From contig CP114487.1 of the NCBI GenBank assembly GCA_027186245.1, forward strand, positions 10,411,001 through 10,475,000: 64,000 nucleotides of DNA. The letters run 5' to 3'. Origin of the DNA: Coriaria nepalensis (Eukaryota > Streptophyta > Magnoliopsida > Cucurbitales > Coriariaceae). The notes below the pieces were generated by a model. It ran no database searches and was not told the DNA's origin. It saw only the letters and a list, made by a program, of their open reading frames with translations. A program made the position numbers and the translations under genes. Positions 1 through 12,000 of this stretch are shown here, piece by piece. Each line of letters begins with the position of its first letter. Positions within the stretch are counted from its first letter, which is position 1.

Positions 1-99
1 GAGCACATTCTTTTGCTTTGCCCCTAGACTATTATGTGTGGACTGGAAGGGGGTCCTCTCTGGGTTTGATAATTAAAAAGAAAAGATTACAACTTTGAG

Positions 100-1375
100 C
101 TGCTAGTTACAAAAGTTACTAAACATCAATGATTTTAAAAAAGATAAATTGGCAAGTGCTCACTTAGCTCTTATATGTTGGCATATTTGGAAGGAAATGT
201 TCAGTTGGGTTTTTAAGAAGTTTCCCCCTGATCCGGTTAAGGTCATTTTCAAAGCGCCTTTGGCTTTATCTGAGGTGATTAATTCTCCCCTTTTGTCGCC
301 TACGTGTAAAAGGTCTTCTTCAAGTAAGGCTCCTAATTTTTTGTCTCCCCCTTCTTCTGATTTCCTTAAAAGTCAATTGTGATGGGGCTTTTATTCTTGA
401 TTCGGACCGAGCTGGTTTTGTGGTGGTGATCAGGAATGGTGAGGGTTGTCTCGTAGATGGTGTTTGTGGGTTCTGCTCGGTTTCCTTTGCTGCCATGGCA
501 GAAGCTGAAGCATTAATAGCTGGTCTGGAATTAGTTATCTCGAAGGGGTATAAAAATGTAATTTTTGGAGGCGATGCATCAATTCTTTACTCACCTGGCG
601 CTTTTTCTTGTGATGATTAGGTTATCTGGAATTATCAGTGAAATTAGGTCGCTTTTGTTGGTTATTGTAGCTGCACTTTTTTACGAATAGGACGATCGGC
701 AAATGTCGCCGCTAACTGGGTGGCCTTCACGGTTGTCAAGGACAAGTGCCCTGCTTCAGGATGGGTCTCGTCGCCCTCTTGTCATCTTGCTTCAATCTTG
801 AAGAATTATTTGAGCTTGTGGAAACCTTTAATGGTGTCTTCCTCTTATGACATCCCTCGCTCTGGTTCCTCGTTTGATCTTTCTAGGATTGGCTGATTTT
901 TGGGTTGGATTGTATGGCTTTCATCTTCTCTATTTGATAGTTTGGTTGTTTGAGGTTTGAGTTCTGATCTGGTTTAGTTGGTGTAGGGTTGAAATTGGCG
1001 ATAGTTATGATGCTTGGGGAGTTTTGCTTGTCTTTTGTCATTCTATTGTTTTTCTTTCCGGGCTGTTGGTTGTTTGTGGAAGTGGGCTTTTGTCTTTGGG
1101 CTGAGGCTTCTCCTGGGCTAGTTTGTTTGGTTGGTGTTGTTTTTTGCTGCTGAGTTGGACTACTTTCTTTTTATTTTGCTTGTTGTGGGCTTGTTTTGTT
1201 GTTTGTTTGCTTTGTTTTAGCTCTTTTAGTTGTTTTGGACTTTAGTCTTGTATCATTGAGAATCGGTTTTTTCTCTACCGTAGTTGAGAAGGGTTTTTTT
1301 TTTACCGGAAGTTATTTTTCACTTTGTATCAATTTGATTAATACAATAAGATCTTTCTTTTGGCCAAAAAAAAAC
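100..1375 (+). mobile_element. LINE (non-LTR retrotransposon) 3' remnant, decayed
   Basis: Conceptual translation in changing frames gives the tail of a plant LINE ORF2: a WHIWKE-type linker after the zinc-binding region (about 150-220), then an RNase H-like (RVT_3) domain with VNCDGAF, VVVIRNGEG, AEAEALIAGLEL and GGDAS (about 375-600), and after a frameshift the usual SANVAANWVAF block followed by a Trp-ending tail (about 690-893). The rest is T/G-rich 3' UTR-like sequence ending in a short A run near 1366-1375, as expected for target-primed insertion. Stop codons and at least two frame changes show it is inactive. Only the 3' part is in the window; reverse transcriptase would lie left of position 1. 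Confidence 0.7.
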
Positions 1376-3544
1376 TCATCGTTTCAAGTAATCAGATTAA
1401 GCGAATCAGTCTAAACTTTAAGTAATTCAGTAATTGGGTTAACCAAAAAGAAAATAATTAGTTCAAAGAAAGATGAATTGCTCCATTCTATATTGCTAAC
1501 GTGTGTAACTTATACCAATATATAAATTAATGTAAATTGTTCACTATAAGGGGAAATTGTAAGAGTTAGCTATCATGTCACTTTCTTATTGTAAATGGGA
1601 AAAATGAGAATGATCATCGTTAGGGTAATCTTAAGAAAGTGTTAAAATTGAAAAATTCTAAACACATGATGCAATGATTAAGTAGCATGTATCCAAGTTT
1701 GATACTTAAGCTGGGTTAGTTATGACAAGCAAGAAAAATAACAATGAAACGTATTTCTTAATTGGATAGAGAAACATATTTCTTATGGAATACTTCACCA
1801 ATATATATCACATTAATTGGACAACACGTCATGGTATTACTAAGAATTAGTCATAGATTAATGTTTTTCCATGAGCTTGTTAAATGTTAATCAATGATAT
1901 TTGATCAAAAACTCATGTATAATGACATATTTGCAAGTGCAAAGCTCATATTATTATTATAACATAATTGAATTTGTTTTCTATCTTGAACTTCTGAAAC
2001 AATCGGTTTCTTATCAAAATCATTCATTAATGCATGCATGCAGTAAATTGAACAAAAGTATTTTGGAGATCGTTGTGTGGAATTGAATGAAGCTAGCATC
2101 ATCATCTTCAACTACCGTATAACAGCATGCATTAACTGAGAATAACAAAAAGAAGGGAATGTTTGGGAAATGAAAGCTAGCTAGGGTTTTAAGGGTGGGG
2201 CTGTAATTGTAAGTAATCAATCAGAGAGAGTTGGGTGGGAGTAGTCAAAAGAGTTTGTTGATAATTATGTCTATATATATATAATATAAATATAGAAATG
2301 AGGTAGCTAAGCTAGTGGGGTTGCTTCTATGAGTTGATTGAGGTATGTCATGGTTTTCATAATAAAGACACTTGAAAAAGATACTGTGGAAGGCATGTTT
2401 GGCTGGTTGGCTGGCTGTGCAACAAATTGAATGATTTACGTACGTGCCCTTTATTGTTCGAAAGCTATTTCAAATCCTTCTATATTCTATTATTCTGTAT
2501 CCTTCTTGCACACACATATACATACATATATGCAAGCAATATCATTGAGAGGAGAGGGAGACAGAGAGAGTGATGATCAGTGTTTCTAACGGTCTATTCT
2601 GTATGTTCATAAAGACATGAAGTGACGAAGAGAAAACATGGGACAACTTTTCATGGCAGTTGTACCTCTTTCATTTATTTTCTATACCTATAATATTCCA
2701 ATGACCCCAATGGGGGGGACTCCTTACGTATTTGGGTCTGTGGTTTTTTTCCTTATTGTTCGAACTGATAAATTGTTTTGATCTGAGGAGCATTTTTTCT
2801 GAGCATCGGAGAGAAATTATTGCCGGAGTATTATATTCCAATCAATGAAATCAAGCTAAGTTAGCATTTTAATAGTAAAAAAAAAAATGGTTATATGGTT
2901 TAATTTAATTAGTTGGAGTAAAATATTTTCTGAATATGAAATAATACATCTGGAGAGTATATATGAATTTAACGCGGAAATTAAGCATTTTAAAATTGGA
3001 ATTTGAAGAATGCAATCTTATACTTGAAATCCTTAACAAGCTGATCAGCTAATTCTCTCACCCTTATTAATGCTTTAATCAACCCTAATCTACTTCAAGT
3101 ACGTACTATATGTATGTATGTATGTACAAACACCGGTTACTTACTGATTTTATACAGCATTTTGAATTGCTTTGATTTAGGGTTAATCCACTTAAAAATT
3201 GTATGATCAACATCTGTAAACATATTAGTGTCGTTTTCATGTTAGAGATGTTACTTCAAACATGAAGATATGCTTTCTTAGTTAAGGTTGCTTCAACTAA
3301 TTGCCCGGCCTTATATCCGTTAATTTAGACTGTTCACCTTCTAATATAAGTTATAATATATGATATATCTATCCATTCATAAGGTACAAACCTTAAAAAT
3401 GTTGGTCCTCTACCTACCTAAGGACTAATCACAGAGTTGGTACTTCAATCTTTTGATCATTCCCATCTTTTTTTCCTTTTTTTTCCTGGTCCTGGTTTAA
3501 TCACAAGAAGAGTTGTGTTTGGTTTGAAACATACTACACAGCAA

Positions 3545-3639
3545 ACCTTTTATTGATTCTTGCATATTGTCTTTGCACAAGAATCATGCTAATCTACTTT
3601 ATATCTCGTTCCAATTTTATCGGATGTCTCCTAAGAGAC
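3545..3639 (-). pseudogene. U6 snRNA-like pseudogene
   Basis: Read on the minus strand, the sequence starts GTCTCTTAGGAGAC, then keeps the U6 block ATCCGATAAAATTGGAACGA and AGATTAGCATG, followed by a recognisable TGCRCAAGGA-like part. U6 normally starts GTCCCTTCGGGGAC; here the 5' stem-loop is changed but still self-complementary, while the ACAGAGA box is altered to a TATAAAG-like sequence and the 3' part is diverged. Neither the plant upstream sequence element nor a well-placed TATA box is seen upstream (positions above 3640). The loss of the ACAGAGA box argues against function. Likely a retro-derived copy. Confidence 0.75.
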
Positions 3640-4032
3640 CTGCACAACATACATATATTCCAATGTTACAACATTAACTAGTGCTGGGCAACAATTAATT
3701 AGCGTGACACTATCTATCTATATGTTCATGTAATAACTACTTACTATTCAGAGTGATCTTTGCATGAGTGCGAGCATATGATTAATACATTATTCTTATA
3801 GTTTCATAGATAAAATCATGTTATATATACTTTATTTTATTATATGATATCAGAGATTATCAAAATTGGCCACGAATCATATTATATGCATAGAATCTCT
3901 CAATATTATGAACATAATGAATTGAAAGTCAGCAAGGCAAAATGGTGACGTAGCTGTACATTTTATTTTATATATAGTTTGCTTTATTAAATGGCCTGGT
4001 GATGTTAATATGTTAGCTACATAAATAGTGTC

Positions 4033-4060
<28 letters not shown>
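4033..4060. repeat. (AT)n microsatellite
   Basis: Fourteen uninterrupted AT units are visible. Similar AT tracts occur at 6417-6446, 28340-28370 and 35783-35805. They are ordinary for plant spacers and introns and probably polymorphic in length. Confidence 0.9.
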
Positions 4061-4063
<3 letters not shown>

Positions 4064-4212
4064 TATTTGACTTGGCATCTACATTCTACATGACTGAACA
4101 TATAGATGGAGGGAGCAAGAAGATAAAATGGTTTGCCCATATACTCTTTTCGGCCTGCAGATGCTGTACATGCACGTCATTTGAATTATGGGGAAACTAT
4201 AATGAGCCGTTT

Positions 4213-4523
4213 GAAACAATTATAATAAATATATTTAATTTTTTATAATTATAATGAATTTTATTTAAATTTAGGCTGTGAATTGTTTGGTGGAGTGGTG
4301 GCGATGAACGGGTGTACAAATTAAAAATTAATTTAAAATAATAAAATTGATTAAATAATATAAAAATAAAAAATTTTGAGTAAAAAATAAAATATATATA
4401 TATATATATAACTTATGATAAATTTTAATGTTTTAAATAATTTAGTATTAAATCAGAAGATTGACTATAATTAAAAATTTAATTATAATTATAAAAATTA
4501 AGAATATTAATTATAATTATTTC
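4213..4523. mobile_element. Small AT-rich inverted-repeat element, copy 1 (MITE-like)
   Basis: The left end reads GAAACAATTATAATAAATAT and the reverse complement of the right end reads GAAATAATTATAATTAATAT; the similarity continues for about 55 bp into each arm (both include TTTTTATAATTATAAT). The roughly 310-bp interior has no coding capacity. A second, larger relative lies at 10544-11252, with matching termini and a shared interior motif around TCGCCACCACT. Target-site duplications were not resolved, so the superfamily is open. Confidence 0.6.
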
Positions 4524-6210
4524 TAGATATTTACCCTAATTTCCTAGTATTGTTGCTCAAGATTTACAAACTGACCTTGAGCTGATGGCTAGCTTTCTTA
4601 CAAGCCATGAGTACAGATTCAATGGAACCAGTAAAAAAAAAAACGTGCGTTAATCAATATAGTAATTTATTGTGTGTTGATTTACACATATTTAACTTAG
4701 GTAACTAGCTAGCTACCATATCCGTTAATCTTGGTTTATCAGTGGTTTAAGAATAATATCTCAACTAATTAACACTCTTCCTTTTGTATTAAAGCTCATT
4801 TAGATTACTCTAATACCAAAAAATATATAATTAATAATAATAATAATAATAACAAAGTAGGTGTTGATTTGATTACAGCAATGACAAGGGCTTCTTACAA
4901 GAGTCAAATCTCAAATGGAAAAGATTTGCTGAAAGTTGAAAACCCAGCAGTATCGGTCGTGTACTCATCCATATTGGTATTGAAATCGTACGAGGATTAG
5001 ATTAATGTTTATACTTATTTTTATTTATTTAAAAAAATTTGATTTATTTTACCATTTTACACATACTTTGTATAATACATCCATGATTTAAATCATAATA
5101 TAACTGCATCTTCATCGATCTTGATCAATCGATAACGTTTGATCCGACGGTTACGATCATAAGTAAACAAATTGATTAAGAAGTCCTTCTCTCATACCTA
5201 GGTAGGATTGCTTAATTATCAACAATGTCATTATCGAATGAACTTCCTTCATCTAACAACTAACAAGATCATGTACGACGATTCTCTCTAGCTAGCCCTC
5301 ATTTAAGTGTAATGCAATCGATGATCAGGTAGCTGGAATTTGCTATATAAAAGACAACATGATATTCTTCATTACTGTTCCTAAACCTTAAAAAGAATAT
5401 TCATCCTAATTTAGATGGCCAAGTATGTTGACTATAAATGTCAGCTTTGTGGTTGATATAGTTATAAATAATGGATATTTCATACATAATATCTCTTGAA
5501 GTTAATGCTCATTATCTCTTACATCTTCCTTTAATTTGCAAAAACCCAGCTGCACCCAGATATTTTAGCTCATGATCACTGATCAGGATCACTTCTTTCT
5601 GAAAAAAAAAAAAAAAAAACACATTATTTTCCAGCTAGCTAGTTAGCCATTAATGGAGTTAATAGAGCTAGCAGCAGCATGACGTTGAACTTAACTACTT
5701 CTGGTTTGATAATAAAAATCTGTTTACCCGTTTCACTTACCATGGGTAAGATCAGAGTACTAGTACACCATAGTTTAATTCCTTATTTTTAATTTACGAT
5801 ATTATCGGATATCCACTCTCTCTCTCTCTCTCCTCTTGAATCTTCTTTAGTTTTCTCTCTCTATTAATAAGAACATTGAATGGAGAACGTGTGGATTGTC
5901 CTAACATCGTAATTAGTCATTTTTTTGAATGAAAATTTGAAGAATTAAGCCCATGTCTGAACGAACAATATGGTATAGAATTTAATTATCAAGTTAGAAA
6001 CTTGTGTAGAGGATATATGTACAAGGTCGTGCCTTGACTCTAATGGTGTAGAATATAGTTTTTTAATCAAAGAATTTAGGAAACAAGTCATGGCACTAGG
6101 AGAGATGTCCTTTTACTAAAAACCATAAGATGCCCAAATCACAAGGTTTGATTTAACGTAATACCATGGCTTAGCTTAGATCGATAGAGAGACCTTCCTT
6201 TTATGTTTTT

Positions 6211-6244
6211 TTATTAATTAATTAATTAATTAATTAATTAATTG
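6211..6244. repeat. (TTAA)n microsatellite
   Basis: Eight TTAA units in tandem within the MYB upstream region. Shorter TTAA/TAAT tracts are also found at 9690-9710 and 36640-36655. Confidence 0.85.
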
Positions 6245-6414
6245 GGAGTTATTGGGTCAATGTGATCCATAACAAGAAATGGTCACTGGCCCTGTCAATA
6301 TACATAAATTTGAGTATATGATCGCATGAAAGAATTATAAATATTATATTTGATACATAAAAATGATTTTTGTAATTCTAAGAAGATTTAGAATGTGATT
6401 GTCATATGATCCTA

Positions 6415-6451
<37 letters not shown>

Positions 6452-6820
6452 TATGTATACATGACATATATATTATATGGTATTATAGTCGTAACGATCT
6501 TAATAATTTTTCAAAATGATGACGGAAAGTAAGAAGGAAAAGCAAAAATGGTAACTTTTCTAAGACAAAGGTAACATACATGAATGTATGTATTTATATA
6601 ATAATAATAATATATAGTATTTAGAGGGAAGGGAAAAAAAATGTCGTGTAAAACCAACAAAAGTGACGGCCCATCCACAACCCTAAACCAACCGCCACTT
6701 GCTTATAACTTCTGTTGGTGCTCATCAAACCATTAATTCCTTCGCCACCCCAATCACCCATATATCTTCCTCTCCCCCACTTTTTCATGTTCTATAAATT
6801 CTTGTTCGATTCCTTTCCCC

Positions 6821-6836
6821 CACGTGTTTATATATC
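6821..6836 (+). promoter_or_regulatory. G-box plus TATA box upstream of the MYB gene
   Basis: CACGTG at 6821-6826 runs directly into TTTATATATC (6827-6836). A TATA box here would put transcription start near 6860, leaving a short leader before ATG 6892. A second candidate TATA (TCTATAAAT, 6791-6799) would give a leader of about 70 nt. Placement is inferred from position only. Confidence 0.45.
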
Positions 6837-6891
6837 TTATCGGATCATCATCTTCAAGATCTAACTGAATATTCTCGATCTAGTGAATTCT

Positions 6892-8138
6892 ATGGAGGAA
6901 TGTTCCGGCGACGACGTTAGATCATCGTGTCCGCGTGGTCACTGGCGTCCGGCAGAGGATGAAAAGCTCCGGCAGCTTGTGGAACAATATGGCGCCCAGA
7001 ACTGGAACTCTATTGCTGAGAAACTTCAAGGAAGATCAGGTACTATATTTACATATATACTATATAATATATTAATTTCTAGCTAATTTCTTGATCATAA
7101 ATTAATAGAAAAACGAATCGTTTAATAATTAACTATCGTTATAAATCTCAATTTGTTTATGGTTTAATATAAATCATATTCTAAATTTAAGCTACTGGGT
7201 CTACTTCAGTTGATTTATTTATATATATATTTTTTTTTTGTTTTGTGGGAATAATTTGGGAAATTTTGTTTAAAACAATTGAAGGGAAGAGCTGTAGGTT
7301 GAGGTGGTTTAATCAGCTAGACCCAAGAATAAACAGAAGGCCATTTGGCGAGGAAGAAGAGGAGAGGTTATTATCTGCACATCGGATTCATGGCAACAAG
7401 TGGGCCCTTATAGCTCGGCTTTTCCCTGGTCGGACCGATAACGCTGTGAAGAATCACTGGCATGTTATTATGGCAAGAAAGCAAAGAGAGCAGTCCAAGC
7501 AGCAGCTTTGTGGCTTAAAAAGAAGTTTCCATGATTTCCATCATCATGATCATCACCATCTTTACAAGAACATCATGAACACTACTACTAAATCATCATC
7601 GTCATCGTCAAGAATTATCTCTGAGAACATAAGAAACGGGGTGTTGTTGAATTCGCCTTCTACTAACTCTTCTTCTTCTTCGCGTTTTAATTGGAACTTC
7701 GCTGCTTTGAACAAGTCGGTTACGGCGGGCGATCAGATTTATAGACATTCTCAGAGCAATTATTATGGGAATTTTAGGAGTAGTGGTACTAATTCATCAT
7801 TTGGGATTCAAAACTATAGGCCAAGGATTAATGCTCCAATTAGTAGTAGTATTAGTACTAGTACTACTCCCTTCAATGGGTGGTATAGCCATGATCAAGG
7901 GAGGATTAATACAAAGACAAAGTTGGAGAATTATAAAAGTAGTAGTACTACTGATCATCATGATAACTTGAACGCATCAGTTAGAGCATCATTAATGGTG
8001 AAGTTGATGGGCGGTATGGGCGGCGAGCAAGAACAACGTAGAGGAGATGATCATAAACGATCGATACAGCTTGATCAACACAAGAACGTGGAAAATATTC
8101 CCTTCATTGATTTTCTTGGTGTAGGGGTGTCTTCTTAA
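6892..8138 (+). CDS. R2R3-MYB transcription factor, subgroup 21 (MYB52/54/105/117 type)
   Basis: Two exons, 6892-7039 and 7285-8138, joined in phase 1 within the GRSGKSCR motif; 333 aa. R2 spans about residues 15-62 with Trp18, Trp38 and Trp57; R3 spans about 67-112 with Phe70, Trp89 and Trp108, the normal R2R3 pattern. The run [15 protein letters not shown], then [14 protein letters not shown] and HWHVIMARK, is typical of subgroup 21, which controls organ boundaries, meristem and secondary wall traits in Arabidopsis. The C-terminal half is rich in Ser, Asn and His with triplet-run tracts (poly-Ser near residues 120-160, a His/Asp cluster near 125), and ends in FIDFLGVG, a short conserved C-terminal motif of this group. 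ATG 6892 is the first ATG in frame after the TATA boxes. A nuclear DNA-binding regulator; exact orthology within the subgroup was not resolved. Confidence 0.92.
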
Positions 8139-9001
8139 TTAGCTTGGTATTAGAGCATTTATATTTCAGTTTATATATATATATATACATATATTATATT
8201 ATATTATATATTTTGTTTTATGTTATATAAATATACTATAGTTTTAGCTTCGAGTTTTATCATTTTTAAGGTAGTGAATCAATATTGAAGGCATGCAAAT
8301 TGAACCCGGTTTTGGCATCAATATAATTAAATTATCCTTACTTTATGCACAGTTTGAAGCTATATATTACCCTTCTTTTTTTTATTATATATATTCAGCA
8401 TCCAATCTATTAGATTTGCTCCAACGTTATATATGTATGATATATCTTCATTTCGATAAAGTCTTTCGTATATATACTCAATAGAGTTTTATGTTAGTTT
8501 ATATCAAAACCTATCAAAATTATTATTTAAACGAGTTTATCGGGTATTAATATTTGATCGTATAGTGTATGTGTTGTGTATATATAAACCTAGATGGCTA
8601 GATTTTACTCTTTTGAGTTTTGATCACTTAACATTTAAATCTCTGCGGCAAGAAAAAAAACCCTAGGTGGAGAAGAAAAAGAGGGTAATCGGATTGAAAT
8701 TTGATATGAAATCCATCTAAATGAATCCTAACGGTTCAAATTTAACATCTAAATATCTGTTTCCTTCTTGGCCCAACAGGAGCTTTAACTGGGGACTTCT
8801 TAGTCTGTACAATTCCTACAAGCATATTATCAACTAATTAGTCTACAAATGACATATTTTGCAACAACCACACGGTTTTAAAACCCACAAAATCAATTCT
8901 TGTCGGTGATCAGAAACTGAAAAATGTTACCAAAACAGGACACTGCAACTGCATCGGTCACCACACCTTAATTACCTCGTATTAAAAAATAATAAAGCTC
9001 A

Positions 9002-9044
9002 GGATTATGCCCAAGTTATGGGCTAATCAACTTGGGCATAATCC
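9002..9044. repeat. Perfect 16-bp inverted repeat with 11-nt loop
   Basis: GGATTATGCCCAAGTT at 9002-9017 is exactly repeated in reverse complement at 9029-9044; the loop is ATGGGCTAATC. Its GC content stands out from the surrounding AT-rich DNA. It could be a terminal remnant of a foldback element or a hairpin-forming transcript. Nothing indicates a function. Confidence 0.9.
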
Positions 9045-9971
9045 AAGCAGTTTTTGACGTGTGTCATGCTCATTTTTATGACTTAAAAACATATTTATTA
9101 ACTTAGAAATATATAGATATTATTATGATATATTAACTTATAAGTATATATTATTGATAATATATGATGAAATATAATAAAATTAATATATCTAATGTAT
9201 AATGTTAACTCTTATACATATATGTAATGTAATTTTAGTTAATAACTACCAAAATATTCCTTAATCGAACAATTAATTAAATTACATAATTGAGCTTAGC
9301 TTTAAATTAATTTTTTAAATTATTATTAATAACCAATCAATAGTAAGATTGGTTAATTAAGGAGAATTAACATGTAGTACAAGATAAAATTATTAATAAT
9401 CTAATTTCTCCATAAAATAGTGTCATAAAGAATCTCAAAATGATCTAATAAGTGCAAGTTCTTTATTTTGATACAAATTTATAATCCAAGTAAATATAAA
9501 AATATAGATACTGAATTAAGAAATATTATCTATCTTAATATAAAATAATAATATAATAAGATAAAACATGATATAATTGTTTCAATTGATAAGGATTGTA
9601 GACTTTTTTTTTCTATGATATATTATATTCAAATTTTACAAAACGATGAAAACAAAGATAAAATATTACATTCAAAATATCATTATAATTAATTAATTAA
9701 TTAATTAATTTCTTAATCAAAGCTTCACTCACTCTAATGTTCGCCTAAGGCACCACAATTTTTAGGCCATCTCTGGTCCCCGCGTAGATATGGAAGTTGG
9801 ATTAACTATAAATGAAGCTACTAATTAAGTTAACTGCTTCCCCTCTTTCTCTTATCAGCTTGTCTTAATTAACTTACAGGGAGAGATGAGGGAGGTGGGT
9901 TCAATGGAGAAATGATTGTGGCTGCTATAAGTATAATGAATTACGGACAACGTTATGTTAAATATACATAC

Positions 9972-10016
9972 TTACAGTTACAGTTACAGTTACAGTTACA
10001 GTTACAGTTACAGTTA
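9972..10016. repeat. (TTACAG)n hexanucleotide array, 7.5 units
   Basis: A 45-bp tract of perfect TTACAG units. It is not the plant telomere repeat (TTTAGGG). A simple minisatellite. Confidence 0.95.
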
Positions 10017-10543
10017 GTTATGTGACGGAGGATTCAAGTTTTAAACAAAACGTGGTTGTAAGAGTATGAGTGGCAGAGTGTTGAGTGGGGGTCTTAATCT
10101 TTCCTTTTTTTTTTCTTTTTTTTTTTTTGTTTCCTTTTTAGTTTAGAAGAAATGGAGCAATCTTTTCTATCTTTCATTCAATTTTCAAGATTAATTAACT
10201 TCTCTTGAAAAAGTATGCGATTTATTAAAAAAAAAAAAAATTACCATAAAATATAAGATAAAGTATATATTTAGTCTTTGTGGTTATCATGATTTGTCTT
10301 ATCAATTTCCTTTTTTTTTGGGTAAAAAAAAAAAAAGAGTTACGTCAGTTCGTTTTTTATAAACATCGAAAAGGTTAAAAAACTTTTATTTTATATTTAA
10401 ATAAATTTATAAAAAATTAAACTCGATAAAAATTAATCAATAAAAAAGCTAATCAATTAATGATATATCTATTTCATCGGTTTAAATATATTGAGATTAG
10501 AATTGATACATAAGTAAGTGTATGATTATTCACTCAAATTTTG

Positions 10544-11252
10544 AGATAATTATAATGAATATCTTGAATTTTTATAATTATCATAAATATTATAATTTAA
10601 AATTTAATTTAAATTAATATTTTTCTTATTTTTAGCTATAAAATTTTGTTTTTAATATATTTGACCCGCTTAATTTGAAATAAACTTTTCATTTCTACAC
10701 CCTTTTATTTTAACCTCACCAACTCTTTCGCCACCACTTTCGATGACAACCATAGTAAAAAATATTCTTAAATTTTAAATTTAACGAACTAAAAATTTTA
10801 TATTTATTTTAAAACAAGTTTTTATCTTTATACTCTCAATATCTACCCTCCTCTTGTCAATTTTTTTTGTTTTTTGTTTATTTTCTCACTTTTCATTGAT
10901 GCCATTTTTTTTTTGCTAGAAAATACTTTTTTTTATTATTTATGAGAAGTTTTTAAAATTAATTCGCAACATTTCAAAATAAATTTTAAAATAAATTTTA
11001 AAATTTTAATTCTTAAAATTTAGAGTTTTCAATAATATTAGTGAGCAGAAGCGGTGGTGAAAAGATTAGTAAAGATGATGGTAAAAATATAGAGATAAAA
11101 AATTGATTTATAAATAAGCTGATAAAAAATATTAAAATTAAAATTTTAAGTTAAAAAAAAATATTAATTTAGAGTAAATTTAAAATTTAAAATTATAATA
11201 AATAATTTAATATAATTTGAGTTTTAAATTAAAATATTTATTATAATTATCT
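10544..11252. mobile_element. AT-rich inverted-repeat element, copy 2 (MITE or foldback-like)
   Basis: The left end begins AGATAATTATAATGAATAT and the right end, reverse complemented, begins AGATAATTATAATAAATAT. Similarity extends through the first 80-95 bp of each arm, with indels. The interior carries a second inverted pair around TTCGCCACCACTTTCGATG (about 10728-10746) and GCGGTGGTGAAAAG (about 11051-11064), so much of the element could fold back. The interior motif TCGCCACCACT also occurs, in opposite orientation, in copy 1. No open frame for a transposase. Confidence 0.6.
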
Positions 11253-11848
11253 ATTTTTGAAACATTCAAGACAAAATTTCGGGGAAGAGCTCATGTCCAG
11301 AGAAGTAAATATTGGGCTTCGAAAAACGAGACCCGTCTTCTGTAAAATATTTGGGTTCGAAAAACCATGTTTGATCATGGTTCCTTCAATCATAACGAGG
11401 CACGTCATAAGCGGGATGCTGATTCGTCAACTCTTATGATAGAGCTGGGTCTCTCTGTGGGTGGGTCCTACATGGTATAAATTATTGGTGATCTATCCTA
11501 TGAATTCCAATAAGCCAATTAATACAAGCCTTCGATCGTGTCAATGTCAGAGGAAATTTCGATGCCGAACAAGACGAGGAGCGTGTTCACTCGACTCCAT
11601 TGCCAACTAACTTAAGAAATAATAATAATTCTGGACAAACTTCTCAACGAGGTCAATTCTGCCAGTTCGCAAGAGAGAGAGAGAGAGTCAAAGTCAATCA
11701 AATAGAGACTTGGGGGTCGAAAGTAAAAACCCTTCTACTTTTCTTAATTTATGATTCTACCATTCCCATGTACATGAATACATGTCGTCGCACGTTAGTA
11801 TGATTAATAATATCCTTGACTTTTCTTATTTCGTTTTTAATTTTTATC

Positions 11849-11858
11849 TATATAAACA
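11849..11858 (+). promoter_or_regulatory. TATA box of the membrane-protein gene
   Basis: CTATATAAAC lies 143 bp before ATG 12001. A start about 30 bp downstream would give a leader near 115-120 nt, which is pyrimidine-rich around 11905-11945, as often seen in plant leaders. Confidence 0.55.
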
Positions 11859-12000
11859 AGGGTAGTTTGATAAGAAAAGGTCCAAGTTTTTGGTTTCATA
11901 TATTGCTTCCTCCTTCACACCTTTGCTCTCCATCCTCTACATCCAAAACACCTTCTTAGTTTACCAGTTTCTTAATTGAAGAAAAAGAGAGAACAAAAAA

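Larger units (their letters stand above)
1376..6780. other. AT-rich intergenic spacer, no gene seen
   Basis: Both strands are dense in stops and no open frame resembles a known protein. Contents recognised: a U6-like pseudogene (3545-3639), an inverted-repeat element (4213-4523), AT dinucleotide tracts (4033-4060, 4391-4410, 6417-6446), a TTAA tract (6211-6244), a CT-rich stretch near 5815-5830 and homopolymers. The 3' part is presumably upstream regulatory DNA of the MYB gene. Confidence 0.7.
8139..11840. other. Intergenic spacer, no gene seen
   Basis: MYB 3' UTR followed by AT-rich DNA. Short open frames (for example 8293-8484, 11257-11439, 11600-11803) show no family similarity and mostly begin at non-ATG codons. 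Recognised content: hairpin 9002-9044, hexanucleotide array 9972-10016, poly-T/poly-A runs near 10105-10340, and inverted-repeat element 10544-11252. Confidence 0.65.

Noticed and set aside
9972..10016. Hexanucleotide array considered as interstitial telomere repeat
   Set aside because: The unit TTACAG is not TTTAGGG or a known plant variant.
11257..11803. Short frames before the membrane-protein gene
   Set aside because: No similarity; they lie in or near the promoter.
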